Source: Chitinimonas koreensis
GTDB lineage: Bacteria > Pseudomonadota > Gammaproteobacteria > Burkholderiales > Chitinimonadaceae
DNA: 64,000 nt
Reading direction: 5' to 3'
NCBI RefSeq assembly: GCF_014353015.1
Contig: NZ_CP060704.1
Location: 3,807,001-3,871,000 of the forward strand
Positions 1 to 8,802 of this stretch are shown here, piece by piece. The notes under the pieces are model-generated. The model was not told the DNA's origin, did no database searches, and was given only the letters and a program-made list of their open reading frames with translations. How positions within the stretch are numbered: position 1 is the stretch's first letter; the number at the start of each line of letters is the position of its first letter. The translations under genes and the position numbers were made by a program.

Positions 1-1323
1 GCTCTGCCGGCTGATCGCGTCGACCATGGTGATGGCCTGCTTCATGCTCTCGACCTGGTGCTCCAGCCGCCAGGCGCTGAAGCCCAGCGCCAGCGTCAGG
101 AAGGCGAAGATCGACACGCCGGCGATCTGCGCCTTGCGGATCAGCTGGTTGCGCGACCAGATGCTCTGCCGCACCGGCCGCGCCAGGCCCGGCTCGCGGA
201 ATACCTTGTCGACGAACAGGCCGTCGGCGAAATCGACCTCGGCCTTCTGGCCGGCCACCAGCGTGCCTCCCGACTCCATGCTGCCGGTGAAGTAGACGCC
301 GCGGAAATAGAAGCTGGCGTGGTAGGCGCTGGGCTTGAGCACCGTGCCGAGGAAGCCCGCCAGCGGCCGCCGCAACTGGGCGAAGCGCTGCGGGAACAGG
401 AAGAAGTCGTCGGCCGCCTCGATCTGTTCGCGGGTGGCGGCTGCCTCGATCTGCAGCTGGCGCAGGCAGGTGCCGAGCTCCTCGAACACCAGCCGCGCCA
501 GCGTGTCGGTTTCCTCGTGGTCGTTCGGCGACGGGTTGGACCAGCCCCACAGCTCGCTGCGGCGCGCCTCGGGCTGAGCGCTCCAGAACGCGCCGTAGCC
601 GGCCACGCGGTCGCAGCGGGTGACCACCAGGTAGACCGGCAGCACGAATTCGAAGCGCTTCTGCAGCTGCCACAGCTGGCGGTAGCAGCCGGCGGCCAGC
701 GTCTCCAGCGCGACCGGGTCGGCCGCCTGCAGCATGTCGGCCGGCACCGCCAGCACCACCGCGTCGAGCGGCCGTTCGGGCCGGCGGGTGTCGATCGCGT
801 CGAGCACGCGCTGCCAGCGGCGCGCCTCGGGCGTGCCGTCCTCGGCGGCCGGCAGCCGGCCTTCGGGGTCGATCACCACGCCGCCGCTGCAGAAATGCCA
901 CTCGGTGTCCTTCACCGGCAGCTGCTTCTCGCGCAGCAGCATCGCTTCGCGGCGGCCGTCGCCGAGCGAGCCGACCAGGCTCGACTTGCCGCCGCCGGGT
1001 TCGCCCAAGAGCAGCACCCAGGGGCTGTGGTAGCGCCATTCGCGCCGGGTGCTCAGGTAGCGCAGCGCGTTCATCGCGCCGTCCAGCCAGCGCAGCATCG
1101 CCTGCCGCTGCTGCTTGAGCGTGCCGCCCTCGCCGGCGGCGGCCGCCTCGTCGTCCTTGGCCTTCGGCTTGGGCTTGGCCGCCTGCACGATCACCGGCCG
1201 CCGCGCGCGCACCAGCAGCCAGCCGGCCAGCACCACCAGCAGCGCGGCGGCCGCCAGCAGCATCAGCGGGGACAGCAGCCAATCGAGGCCGGCCAGCTTC
1301 TCGGTGAACGCGCTCAGGTCCAT
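1..1323 (-). CDS. tssM: Type VI secretion inner-membrane protein TssM (IcmF/VasK), N-terminal part
   Basis: This is the N-terminal 441 codons of TssM; the reading frame stays open to the left edge. TssM spans the inner membrane and, with TssL and TssJ, forms the T6SS membrane complex. It starts MDLSAFTEKLAGLDWLLSPL, followed by a hydrophobic pair of segments, a Lys/Ala-rich linker, and an NTPase-like domain with the Walker A motif GEPGGGKSS near residue 106. Another hydrophobic segment (AGVSIFAFLTLALGF) is seen near residue 415. The ATG lies 5 bp after the tssL stop, and GGAGG overlaps the end of tssL as its ribosome site. The family usually exceeds 1,100 residues, so most of the periplasmic domain is outside the window. 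Confidence 0.93.
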   Translation of the reverse strand, partial: MDLSAFTEKLAGLDWLLSPLMLLAAAALLVVLAGWLLVRARRPVIVQAAKPKPKAKDDEAAAAGEGGTLKQQRQAMLRWLDGAMNALRYLSTRREWRYHSPWVLLLGEPGGGKSSLVGSLGDGRREAMLLREKQLPVKDTEWHFCSGGVVIDPEGRLPAAEDGTPEARRWQRVLDAIDTRRPERPLDAVVLAVPADMLQAADPVALETLAAGCYRQLWQLQKRFEFVLPVYLVVTRCDRVAGYGAFWSAQPEARRSELWGWSNPSPNDHEETDTLARLVFEELGTCLRQLQIEAAATREQIEAADDFFLFPQRFAQLRRPLAGFLGTVLKPSAYHASFYFRGVYFTGSMESGGTLVAGQKAEVDFADGLFVDKVFREPGLARPVRQSIWSRNQLIRKAQIAGVSIFAFLTLALGFSAWRLEHQVESMKQAITMVDAISRQS

Positions 1324-1328
1324 CCCGC

Positions 1329-2105
1329 CTATCCTCCGTTGCCCATCAGGGTGTGCAGCAGCGAGGTGATCGGCACCAGCGCCTTGAACCACAGCGCGCT
1401 CGACAGCAGCAGGTAGACCACCAGGCCGATCGCGGCGGCGCGGTACCACGGCGTGAGCGGCGCCAGCCGGCGGTCGGCGGCGTCGCCCAGGGTGTAGGCA
1501 TAGGCCTGCGGGAAGGCCGGGCCGGCCAGCAGGTCGGCCGGCCGCCGCGCGGCGATGAAGCCGAGCAGGCGCTTGCGGTATTCGGCCAGCGCCGCCTGGC
1601 CCGAACGGCCGCGGTACTCGCCCTTGAAGCCCAGCTGCAAGGCCAGCAGGAACACCGCGGCCAGTTCCAGCTGCAGCTGGCCCCGGCCGCGCGTGCGCAG
1701 CAGGCTGGCCAGCAGCTCGAAGAACATGCGGCCGGCCTCGCGGCGGCGGAACAGCGTGTATTCGAGCAGATGCGACAGCCAGTGCTCGGCGGCCGGCCAG
1801 CGCACCTCGAGGATGAAGATCTCGTCGGCCAGCGCCGCCATGGCGAACTGGGCGACGCGATAGGCGCGCTGCTCGGCGTCGCCGGCGTGCTCGGCCACGT
1901 CGCGGCCCTGCGCCGCCAGCCGCTGGGCCAGCCGGCCGCTGACCAGCGCGGCGAGGTCGTGCGGGCTCGGCTCGGCCGGCAGGTCGCCGGCGAACATCAG
2001 CGCCAGCCGGCCGTCGACGATGGCCTGCTTGCACAGCGCCACTTCCTCGTAGAACTCGGCGAAGCGCCCGATCAGGACGCCGTGCGACCAGTCGGCGTCA
2101 TGCAT
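1329..2105 (-). CDS. tssL: Type VI secretion inner-membrane protein TssL (DotU family)
   Basis: TssL is the DotU-like partner of TssM in the T6SS membrane complex. The protein (258 aa) is a cytoplasmic helical domain followed by one C-terminal membrane anchor (AAAIGLVVYLLLSSALWFK), the normal DotU layout without a peptidoglycan-binding extension. Two in-frame ATGs exist: the upstream one (2114) sits only 1 bp after AGGAG, while the ATG at 2105 is 10 bp from it, so the latter is chosen. It overlaps the end of tssK, which suggests translational coupling, and tssM follows 5 bp downstream. Confidence 0.93.
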   Translation of the reverse strand: MHDADWSHGVLIGRFAEFYEEVALCKQAIVDGRLALMFAGDLPAEPSPHDLAALVSGRLAQRLAAQGRDVAEHAGDAEQRAYRVAQFAMAALADEIFILEVRWPAAEHWLSHLLEYTLFRRREAGRMFFELLASLLRTRGRGQLQLELAAVFLLALQLGFKGEYRGRSGQAALAEYRKRLLGFIAARRPADLLAGPAFPQAYAYTLGDAADRRLAPLTPWYRAAAIGLVVYLLLSSALWFKALVPITSLLHTLMGNGG

Positions 2106-3576
2106 GGGGGCCATGCTCCTGGGAATGGGCCGGCGCCACGCCGGCCTGGACCAGGCCGGCCGGCGCGGCCTGCGCGGCGGCCGCAGCCGCGCCGGGCGCG
2201 CCGCTGCGGTCGCGGTGCAGCACGATCTCGCGCGGGCCGTGGCCGTCGGCCGGGCCCTGCACCATCAGCGTGCGGCCGGCCTGCATCACCTCGACGGTCT
2301 GGTCCTGGTGGTCGATGCGCTGGTTGATCAGCTCGTACAGCAGCGCGCCGTCCGACACGCTGAGCCCGCCGGCGCGGCGCGGCTCCAGGATGGCCAGCTT
2401 GGCGCCCGGCAGGCGGCGCAGTTCGAGCACCGGCATCAGCTTGTCGCTGCCGATGCGCGCCTGGGTCATCCACTGCCGCAGGTCGCGGTCGGACTGGCCC
2501 TCGCGCGGCCGCAGCTCAATGATCAGCCGGTCCGGCCGCACGCCGTCGGGCAGCCGGCGGGCGAAGCAGGTGTCCGACACGCGCTCGAACAGCATCGCCT
2601 CGAACGGCGGGCTGATCAGCGCCAGCCGCGACTCGATGAATTCCAGCGCGGCGACGAAGCCGGCGCGGCAGTCGTCGTGGCGATAGGTCTCCAGCACCGG
2701 CGGGGTCGGGTTGGTGCCGAGCGCGGCGAACTGGCCGACCATCGCCGCCAGCGACAGGTAGACGTCGTAGGGATGGGCGACGCGGGTGCGCAGGCGCAGT
2801 TCGAAGATCGGCAGCAGCGAGGCCAGGTGGCGCGCGACGAACAGCTGCTGGCGCGCTTCCGTGTCGAGCCGGTCGACGTTGTCGTCGACCCGGCGGGTGC
2901 CGGCCAGGTCGCGGATCTTGGCGCGGATGGTCTCGGTCAGCGCCCACAGCCGCGCGTCGAGCCGGTCCTCGCCGAGGAAGGCGCCGGCGCTCATGCGCAG
3001 CATCGGCGGCTGGTAGGCGCCGAGCCGGTAGTGGCCGCCGGCGTCGCGCACGATCTCCATGATCGGGCACAGCACGTAGCGCGGCGGCACCCGGTCGCCG
3101 GCCTGCAGCGACAGGAGCGGCCGCAGCCGGCCGACCTGCAGCCGGCTCTCCATGGTGTTGTCGTCGACTTCGAGCGAACCGGGCTGCGCCTGGTAGCGCT
3201 GGATCGGGCTGCCGACCGAGGCGGCGCCCTTATCGCGCACCGGCACCGCCAGGTAGATGCGCAGCGGCGCGTCGCCCGACCAGTCGGCGGTCTTCAGGTC
3301 GAGCACCAGCGCGCTGCTGCCGTCGGCGCCCGGGTACTGCACCACCAGGCCGTCGGGCATCACCGCGTGCAGCCGTTCGATGCGCACCCGGCCGCCGGCC
3401 AGCGCGCCCTCGTCGAAGCCGAAGTCGATCAGGCCCCAGTAGTAGGGCTGCAGCATGGTCACCTGGTGGCGCAGCTGGTGGTGCCAGTAGAGGTCGTTCT
3501 GCTGCAGGTGCTGCGGCGACAGCAGCATGCCTTCGGACCACAGCACGGCTTCGGGCAGTTGGGCGGAAATGTCCAT
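2098..3576 (-). CDS. tssK: Type VI secretion baseplate protein TssK
   Basis: TssK connects the T6SS baseplate to the TssJLM membrane complex as a trimer. The 492-aa sequence has the family hallmarks: the N-terminal VLWSEGMLLSPQHLQQND stretch that binds the baseplate wedge and the following WGLIDFGFD strand region. It is somewhat longer than the usual length of about 445 residues because of an Ala-rich C-terminal tail (roughly 455-492, ending HSQEHGPHA), which looks disordered. It begins right after tssJ and overlaps the start of tssL. Confidence 0.95.
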   Translation of the reverse strand: MDISAQLPEAVLWSEGMLLSPQHLQQNDLYWHHQLRHQVTMLQPYYWGLIDFGFDEGALAGGRVRIERLHAVMPDGLVVQYPGADGSSALVLDLKTADWSGDAPLRIYLAVPVRDKGAASVGSPIQRYQAQPGSLEVDDNTMESRLQVGRLRPLLSLQAGDRVPPRYVLCPIMEIVRDAGGHYRLGAYQPPMLRMSAGAFLGEDRLDARLWALTETIRAKIRDLAGTRRVDDNVDRLDTEARQQLFVARHLASLLPIFELRLRTRVAHPYDVYLSLAAMVGQFAALGTNPTPPVLETYRHDDCRAGFVAALEFIESRLALISPPFEAMLFERVSDTCFARRLPDGVRPDRLIIELRPREGQSDRDLRQWMTQARIGSDKLMPVLELRRLPGAKLAILEPRRAGGLSVSDGALLYELINQRIDHQDQTVEVMQAGRTLMVQGPADGHGPREIVLHRDRSGAPGAAAAAAQAAPAGLVQAGVAPAHSQEHGPHA

Positions 3577-3577
3577 G

Positions 3578-4078
3578 TCAGGGCTCCGAGATCACGCTGA
3601 TCTTCTGGTTTCCGAGGCGCAGCACGGCGTTCCGGATCGCGGTCAGCGCGATCGGGTGCTGGCCGGACTTGGCCTGGTAGCCGGCGTAGACGCGGGCCGC
3701 CAGCGCCTTCCTGTAGCCGTCGGGCAGCGCGACCGGGTCGACCACCGTGCCGGGCGGCAATTCGAGCGACACCACGCCGAGCCGGCTGCCGACGCCGTCG
3801 AGCAGCGCGCGCTTCTGGTCGAACCATTCGGGCGCGGTCTTGGGCAGCAGCTCCTCGGCCTTGGCGTCGTAGACCAGCACCAGGTCGAGCCGGGTGGCGC
3901 TGTCCTGGTTGGCGTCGGGCTCGGCGATCACCCGCAGGCTGCGCAATTCGACCCGGTCCGGCCCCAGGCCGACCCAGCTCATCATGGTGGAGACGCCGCT
4001 GGAGACGCTCTTGCTCACGCTGCTGCAGCCGGCCAGCAGCGCGAGCGCGGCGAGGGCGAGGAGGAGACGGCGCGTCAT
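3578..4078 (-). CDS. tssJ: Type VI secretion outer-membrane lipoprotein TssJ
   Basis: TssJ is the outer-membrane lipoprotein that caps the TssM periplasmic domain. The 166-aa product begins MTRRLLLALAALALLAGCSS, a signal peptide with a lipobox LAGC that places the lipidated Cys at residue 18; the mature part is a small beta-sandwich domain. A GTG at 4087, overlapping the stop of the upstream PAAR-like gene, is an alternative start that would only lengthen the signal peptide by three residues. tssK follows 1 bp downstream. Its place inside the spike-module/tssK/tssL/tssM block fits a single polycistronic transcript. Confidence 0.92.
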   Translation of the reverse strand: MTRRLLLALAALALLAGCSSVSKSVSSGVSTMMSWVGLGPDRVELRSLRVIAEPDANQDSATRLDLVLVYDAKAEELLPKTAPEWFDQKRALLDGVGSRLGVVSLELPPGTVVDPVALPDGYRKALAARVYAGYQAKSGQHPIALTAIRNAVLRLGNQKISVISEP

Positions 4079-4083
4079 GGCGG

Positions 4084-4469
4084 TCACCCGATCAGCAGCA
4101 CGCGCACCTGGGCCGGCGTCAGCGACAGGCCGATGGTGTTGGTGCTGTTCTGGATGTTGAGGGTGGTGAGCCGGGTGGCGAAGGCCGGCCCGTGCAGCAC
4201 CTTGAAGCTGCCGAGGATCGGCCGGTCCGGCCCGCAGATCATCCCGAGGCGACGCCGAGCATGACGCCGGCGAAGTCGCCCAGGCTGATCGTGCCCTGGG
4301 TCAGGATGTTCTCGGCCAGCCCGCCGCCGATGATCAGCTGGAAGAACGACGGGATATGGAAGAACGAGAAGGTCAGGTTCGGGTACGGGATCGGGATGGC
4401 CAGCGGCGGCGTCAGGCAGACGTCCGGGAAGCCGAGGTTGAGCACGCCGAGATTGGTGTTGGCGAACAT
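4084..4469 (-). CDS. PAAR-like (DUF4150) spike-tip protein, reading frame broken once
   Basis: DUF4150 proteins are PAAR-like caps that sharpen the VgrG spike. The first frame (4469 to the TGA at 4239) encodes 76 aa starting MFANTNLGVLNLGFPDVCLT and ending GVASG. The second (ATG at 4242 to 4084) encodes 52 aa from MICGPDRPILGSF with the family C-terminal half (FATRLTTLNIQNST..LTPAQVRVLLIG). The two overlap as ATGA. One extra G in the GGG before it joins them as GVASG-MICGP, giving 128 aa, the usual length for this domain. So this is one gene with a missing base, or a natural split or minus-1 frameshift. No toxin domain is fused to it. Confidence 0.85.
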
Positions 4470-4474
4470 GGCGC

Positions 4475-5035
4475 TTACCCCAGGCTGATCCGTTCGGCGT
4501 CGGCGCGCACGTCCTCGTCCGCCGTCACCATGGTCTGGCGGGCATGCAGCCGGCCCAGGCCCCTGGCCGTCATCAGCCAGTTCTCGCAGCGGCCGACCAT
4601 GTTGCGCGCGCTGTGCAGCAGGCTTTCCAGCACGTTCAGCGTCAGGTCGCGCGCCGACAGCGTGAGCCGGCCGCCGGCCGAGCTCAGCTCGGCGTCGTGC
4701 AGCGAGGCCAGCGACAGGTTGCGGGTGGCGCGCAGCTTGAGCGTCGGCGCCAGCAGCGTCAGGTCGGCGCCGCCGGCCGGCTCGACCTGCAGCGCGGCCG
4801 GTTCCGGCCGGCTCAAGAGGTGCAGCACGTAGCGCTCGCCGTCGCGGCCGGCCTGCCACAGCACGCGGTCGCCCGGCTCGGGCCGGACCAGGCAGCTGAG
4901 CGCCTGGCGCGCCGGGCCGCCGTCGTCGAGCAGCAGGCGGCCGTCGCCGAGCGACAGCGCGACGGTGGCTTCCTGGCCGGCGGCGAACGCTTCGCGCGGC
5001 GACAGGCTGGTGGGGGTGCGGGCAGTGGTCATCAT
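4475..5035 (-). CDS. DUF3540 protein of the T6SS spike module
   Basis: This 186-aa protein (MMTTARTPTSLSPREAFAAG...) matches the DUF3540 type that sits between vgrG and DUF4150 genes in many T6SS clusters. It has no signal peptide or membrane segment. The C-terminal half is a run of short beta-strand-like turns (LTLLAPTLKLRATRNLSLAS, then AELSSAGGRLTLSARDLTLN) resembling the beta-helical pattern of spike proteins, followed by a helical end. Its ATG overlaps the stop of the pentapeptide gene upstream and the PAAR-like gene starts 5 bp after its end. Its biochemical role is not established; a part in spike assembly or cargo loading is inferred from the neighbours. Confidence 0.75.
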   Translation of the reverse strand: MMTTARTPTSLSPREAFAAGQEATVALSLGDGRLLLDDGGPARQALSCLVRPEPGDRVLWQAGRDGERYVLHLLSRPEPAALQVEPAGGADLTLLAPTLKLRATRNLSLASLHDAELSSAGGRLTLSARDLTLNVLESLLHSARNMVGRCENWLMTARGLGRLHARQTMVTADEDVRADAERISLG

Positions 5036-6099
5036 GCTGACTCCAGGCTCAACAGGGGCTGCTGGATCGCCAGCAGCTCGGGATCGGTGCCGCGGGCGCG
5101 GCGCAGGCGGGCGTCGGCGAAATCGCTGTCGGCGAACTCGGCGCCGTGCAGGCTGGCGTGGTCGAAGCCGGCGCCGCGGGCATCGACCCGCTCGCCGCGC
5201 AGGTGCTCCAGCCGGGCGTATTCGAAATCGGCGCCGCGCCAGTCCACGCCGACCAACTGCGCGCGCTCCCACACCGACAGCCGCAGCCTGGCGTCGCGGA
5301 AGCCGCAGTCGGCCAGCCGGGCGCGCACGAACAGCGCGCCTTCGAGCATGGCGCCGTCGAAGCGGCAGCCTTCGAGCCGGGCGTCGAGGAACAGCACGTG
5401 CGGCGCGTTGGCGCCGTCGAGCCGGGCGCCGGCCAGCCGGGCGCCGTGCAGGTTGGCCGAGCTCAGCTCGGCGCCGCGCAGGTCGGCCGCGCCGAAGTCG
5501 ACGCCGTCGAAATTGCAGCGCGGCAGCTGCAGGCCGGCCAGGTCCTGGTCGCGCAGGCCGCAGCCGATGAACATCACGGTGTCGGCGGCCAGCCCGTCCA
5601 GCCGCGCCGCGGCGAGATCGAGCCCGTTCAGCACGCACTGGCCGAGCCGGGCGCCGGCGAGGTCGAGCCGCGCCGCCTCGCTGGCGCCGAAGGCGCAGCG
5701 CTCCAGCCGGGCGCCGGCGAAATCGGCGTCGTCGAGCCGGCACTTCATCCAGGCGCACAGCGTCAGCGCCACGTCCTGCCAGCTGCTGCCGGCCAGCGTG
5801 CTGTCGACCCAGCCGGCGTTGCGCGCGCTGGCGCCGTCGAAGCGCGCGCCGTCGAGCCGGCAGCGCACGAAGCTGGCGGCGTCGAGCCCGGCGCCGCGCA
5901 GGTCGGCGCCGCGCAGATCGCATTCGATCCAGCGGCTGTGGCCCAGCGCCGCGCCGCGCAGGTCGGCGCCGGCGAAGTCGCCCTGGTGGAAGGCCAGGTC
6001 GTCCAGCGCCAGGCCGGCCGCCTGCCAGCCGCGCTGCTGCCAGCGCTGCAGCGGCCGCGCCAGCCGGCGCGCGCGGGCGATCTCGTCGTGGACGTTCAT
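5032..6099 (-). CDS. Pentapeptide-repeat protein of the T6SS spike module
   Basis: The 355-aa product is almost entirely pentapeptide repeats of the A(D/N)LXX type after a 35-residue N-terminal helical segment (MNVHDEIARARRLARPLQRW). Repeats such as FAGADLRGAALG, LRGADLRGAGLD and FGAADLRGAELSSANL run from about residue 40 to 335 and should fold as a right-handed quadrilateral beta-helix. ATG overlaps the stop of the larger DUF2169-pentapeptide gene by ATGA, and the DUF3540 start overlaps its own stop, so the three are translationally coupled. Function is unknown; position between vgrG and the PAAR-like gene suggests an adaptor or structural part of the spike. Confidence 0.85.
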   Translation of the reverse strand: MNVHDEIARARRLARPLQRWQQRGWQAAGLALDDLAFHQGDFAGADLRGAALGHSRWIECDLRGADLRGAGLDAASFVRCRLDGARFDGASARNAGWVDSTLAGSSWQDVALTLCAWMKCRLDDADFAGARLERCAFGASEAARLDLAGARLGQCVLNGLDLAAARLDGLAADTVMFIGCGLRDQDLAGLQLPRCNFDGVDFGAADLRGAELSSANLHGARLAGARLDGANAPHVLFLDARLEGCRFDGAMLEGALFVRARLADCGFRDARLRLSVWERAQLVGVDWRGADFEYARLEHLRGERVDARGAGFDHASLHGAEFADSDFADARLRRARGTDPELLAIQQPLLSLESA

Positions 6100-8753
6100 G
6101 CCGGCCTCCCGTGCTTGGCCAGGCGGCGCCGCGCCACCGGGTCGAAATCGGTGCCCTCGATGCGGGCCCGGTAGAAGTCGGCGCCGTCGAGCACCGCCTG
6201 GCGCAGCGTCGCCTCGCGCAGGTCGGCCTGGCGGAAGTCGGCGCTGCGGCACATCGCCTGCAGGAAGTTGGCGCCGCGCGCGCTGGCGTCCGCCAGGTGG
6301 GCGCCGTGCAGCAGGCAGCGGGCGAACAGGCCGGCGTCGAGCCGGGCGGTCTCGAAGCAGCCCTCGCCGAGGTCGCAGTCGGCGAAGCGCGCCTCGGTCA
6401 GGTCGGCGCCGCGCCAGTCGACCCGGCGCCAGCCGCTGTTGATCGCGCGCAGGCCGGCGGCGCGCAGGCCGGCCGCGCTGGCGCCGAGCGCCACGCTGCG
6501 CTCGAGCGCGGCGCCTTCCCAGTTGCCGCCGTCGAGCTGCGCGTCGAGCAGCACGCAGCGCAGCAGCTTGGCGCCGCGGAAATCGGCGCCGGCCAGGTCG
6601 GCCTTGAGCAGCACGCACATGTTCAGCTGGGCGCCGCGCCAGTCGCTGCCGGCGGCGCGGGCCTCGGGCAGCATGCAGCGCGCCAGCGCCGCGCCGGCGA
6701 AGCGGGCGCCGGCGAAGGTCGCGTGCGCCATCAGCGCGTCCTGCAACTGGGCCTCGGCGAAACTGGCCTGGCTGAAGTCGGCCTTCATCGCCAGCGTCTG
6801 GCCGAAGCTGGCGCCGTCGAAACGGGCGCCGACGGCCGAGCAGGCGCTGAGGTTGGCGCCGTCGAGCCGGGCGCCGGCCAGGTCGGCGCCGTCGAGCCTG
6901 GCGCCGCCGAGACCGGCACCGCGCAGGTCGGCGCCGGCGAGGCAGGCGCCGGTGAGGTCGGCGCGCTCGAAGCAGACTTCGCGCAGGTCGGCGCCGCGCA
7001 GGTCGATGCCGGCCAGCGCGGCGCCGCCGAGGTCGCGGCCGACCAGCGGCACGCCGCCGAGCAGCCATTGCCGCACCTGCTCGCCGAGCCAGGCGGCCAG
7101 CTCGGCCGACGGCACCGGCTCGGTCGGCTCGACCGCCATGCAGCGCGCCTTGCGGCGCAGCGCCGGCATCTGCCGCACGTTGTCGCGCACCTCGGCGCGG
7201 CCCTCGGCCGGCAGCAGGCCGGCGGCGATGGCCTGGTCGAGCTGGGCGTCGATCTCGGCCAGCCGCGGGTCGTCGCCGCCGAGCAGGTCCCAGGCCGGCT
7301 CGGCCGCGCGCGCATAGCGGCGGGCGCGCTCGGCGGCCGGGTCGGCCGGCGCCTGCGGCTGCGCCGCGCGTTCGGCCTCGAGCGCCGCCAGCTGCGCCTC
7401 GCCGCGCCGCTGCGCGCGCTCGGCCAAGGCGGTCGCGCGCGCGACGAAGGCCTCGGTATCGACCTCGCCTGCGACGATGGCCTCGGGGTCGAGTTCGAGC
7501 GTGTCGATCTCGGCCAGCATCGGGTCGATCGGCATGGCATCGGCGTCGACGGCGAAGCCCAGCTCGGCCTGCATCTCGGCCATCGCCTCGGCCCGCGCCG
7601 CCCGCTTCCACTCGCGCTTGGCCGCCAGCCGGGCTTCGCTGGCGGCGGCGCGGCGGGCGCGCTCGGCCTCGGGCAGCGCCGGCGCCAGCTGGTCCTCGCG
7701 CAGCACGTTGTGGGCCGCGCTGGCCTGCTCGGTGCGCAGCCGCAGCACCTCGTGGTAATGGGCCGGCTCGCGCGGTGCGCCGAGCGGCTCGTAGGCCACC
7801 ATCACCGCGTCGAGGTCGAGCGCGTCGAGGTCGGCGACCGGCACCTCGCCGTGGTAGATGACCACGCCGAGCATGGCCTCGGGCAGCAGCCACACCGTGT
7901 CGAGCGCCATCGCCGCCTCGCGCACCGCGCCGCCGTCGCGCTCGCGCACGAAGGCGCGCGCGGCGAAGCCGGGCAGCTTGCCCTCGATCAGCGCGTGCTC
8001 CGGATGCAGGTTCTCCAGCCGGTAGGCCTCGTCGCCGCGCCAGGGGCCGTCGTGCCACTGGTCGGCCGGCGCGGTCTGCAGGAAGCGCGGATCGAGGTCG
8101 GGAGCCAGGCCCTGGCCGTCGTCGAGCAGCCAGGCTTCGTCGTAATGGCCGGCCCAGCCCAGCCGCGGCGGCCGGCTCGGGTCGAGCGGGCCGAAGCCGG
8201 CCGGATCGAGCGCGCGCACATGGCCGCGCACCGGCTGGCCGGCCAGTTCCAGGTTGGGCATCGCGCCCTCGTTGCTGCCGACCCAGCCGGCCAGCGGGTT
8301 GCCGGTGTGGCCGCAGCCGTCGGGATTGCGCGGGTGGCGCGGGCCGCCGTAGGCGCGCGCGTCCTCCAGCGGCATGCGGACGAAGGGCTGGGCCGGCGTG
8401 GTGCGGTACCACGGCCCGTAGTACCAGCGCCGGTCGCCGACCACCCGGATGCGCTTGTCGACCTTGCCGATCGCCAGCCGCACCGTCAGTTCGTGGACCG
8501 GCTCGCCGCCCGGCGCGTGCGCCGCGCCGGCCAGCAGCACCTCGCCGCGCGGCTTGGCATACAGCTCGTCGATCGGCTTGGCCTTGGGCAGCGCGGCGGT
8601 GACCGCCAGCCACTGCTCGGCCTCGGCCAGGAAGCGCGGCGCCGTCTCGCCGAGCCGGAAGAAACCGAGCGCGGCGATGGTGAAGCGGTCCTGGCCGTCG
8701 CGCCGGTAGGGGCGGAACAGCAGGCCGAGGCTGAGCGGTTTGACGGTCTTCAT
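6096..8753 (-). CDS. DUF2169 domain protein with C-terminal pentapeptide repeats
   Basis: This 885-aa protein has a DUF2169 domain over about the first 310 residues (MKTVKPLSLGLLFRPYRRDG..., with YYGPWYRTTPAQPF and NPDGCGHTGNPLAGW segments), an Ala/Glu-rich helical middle, and pentapeptide repeats from about residue 570 to 870 (IDLRGADLREVCFERADLTG). In Agrobacterium a DUF2169 protein acts as adaptor loading a PAAR-like toxin onto VgrG, so an adaptor role is a reasonable inference. The fusion to pentapeptide repeats and the second pentapeptide gene downstream make this a composite version. The ATG is separated from vgrG by a repeat-filled 248-bp gap. Confidence 0.88.
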   Translation of the reverse strand: MKTVKPLSLGLLFRPYRRDGQDRFTIAALGFFRLGETAPRFLAEAEQWLAVTAALPKAKPIDELYAKPRGEVLLAGAAHAPGGEPVHELTVRLAIGKVDKRIRVVGDRRWYYGPWYRTTPAQPFVRMPLEDARAYGGPRHPRNPDGCGHTGNPLAGWVGSNEGAMPNLELAGQPVRGHVRALDPAGFGPLDPSRPPRLGWAGHYDEAWLLDDGQGLAPDLDPRFLQTAPADQWHDGPWRGDEAYRLENLHPEHALIEGKLPGFAARAFVRERDGGAVREAAMALDTVWLLPEAMLGVVIYHGEVPVADLDALDLDAVMVAYEPLGAPREPAHYHEVLRLRTEQASAAHNVLREDQLAPALPEAERARRAAASEARLAAKREWKRAARAEAMAEMQAELGFAVDADAMPIDPMLAEIDTLELDPEAIVAGEVDTEAFVARATALAERAQRRGEAQLAALEAERAAQPQAPADPAAERARRYARAAEPAWDLLGGDDPRLAEIDAQLDQAIAAGLLPAEGRAEVRDNVRQMPALRRKARCMAVEPTEPVPSAELAAWLGEQVRQWLLGGVPLVGRDLGGAALAGIDLRGADLREVCFERADLTGACLAGADLRGAGLGGARLDGADLAGARLDGANLSACSAVGARFDGASFGQTLAMKADFSQASFAEAQLQDALMAHATFAGARFAGAALARCMLPEARAAGSDWRGAQLNMCVLLKADLAGADFRGAKLLRCVLLDAQLDGGNWEGAALERSVALGASAAGLRAAGLRAINSGWRRVDWRGADLTEARFADCDLGEGCFETARLDAGLFARCLLHGAHLADASARGANFLQAMCRSADFRQADLREATLRQAVLDGADFYRARIEGTDFDPVARRRLAKHGRPA

Positions 8754-8802
8754 GGCGCTTGGCCTCCGAATTCATCCACGCCGCCGATCGCCAGGCGCGA
8801 TC

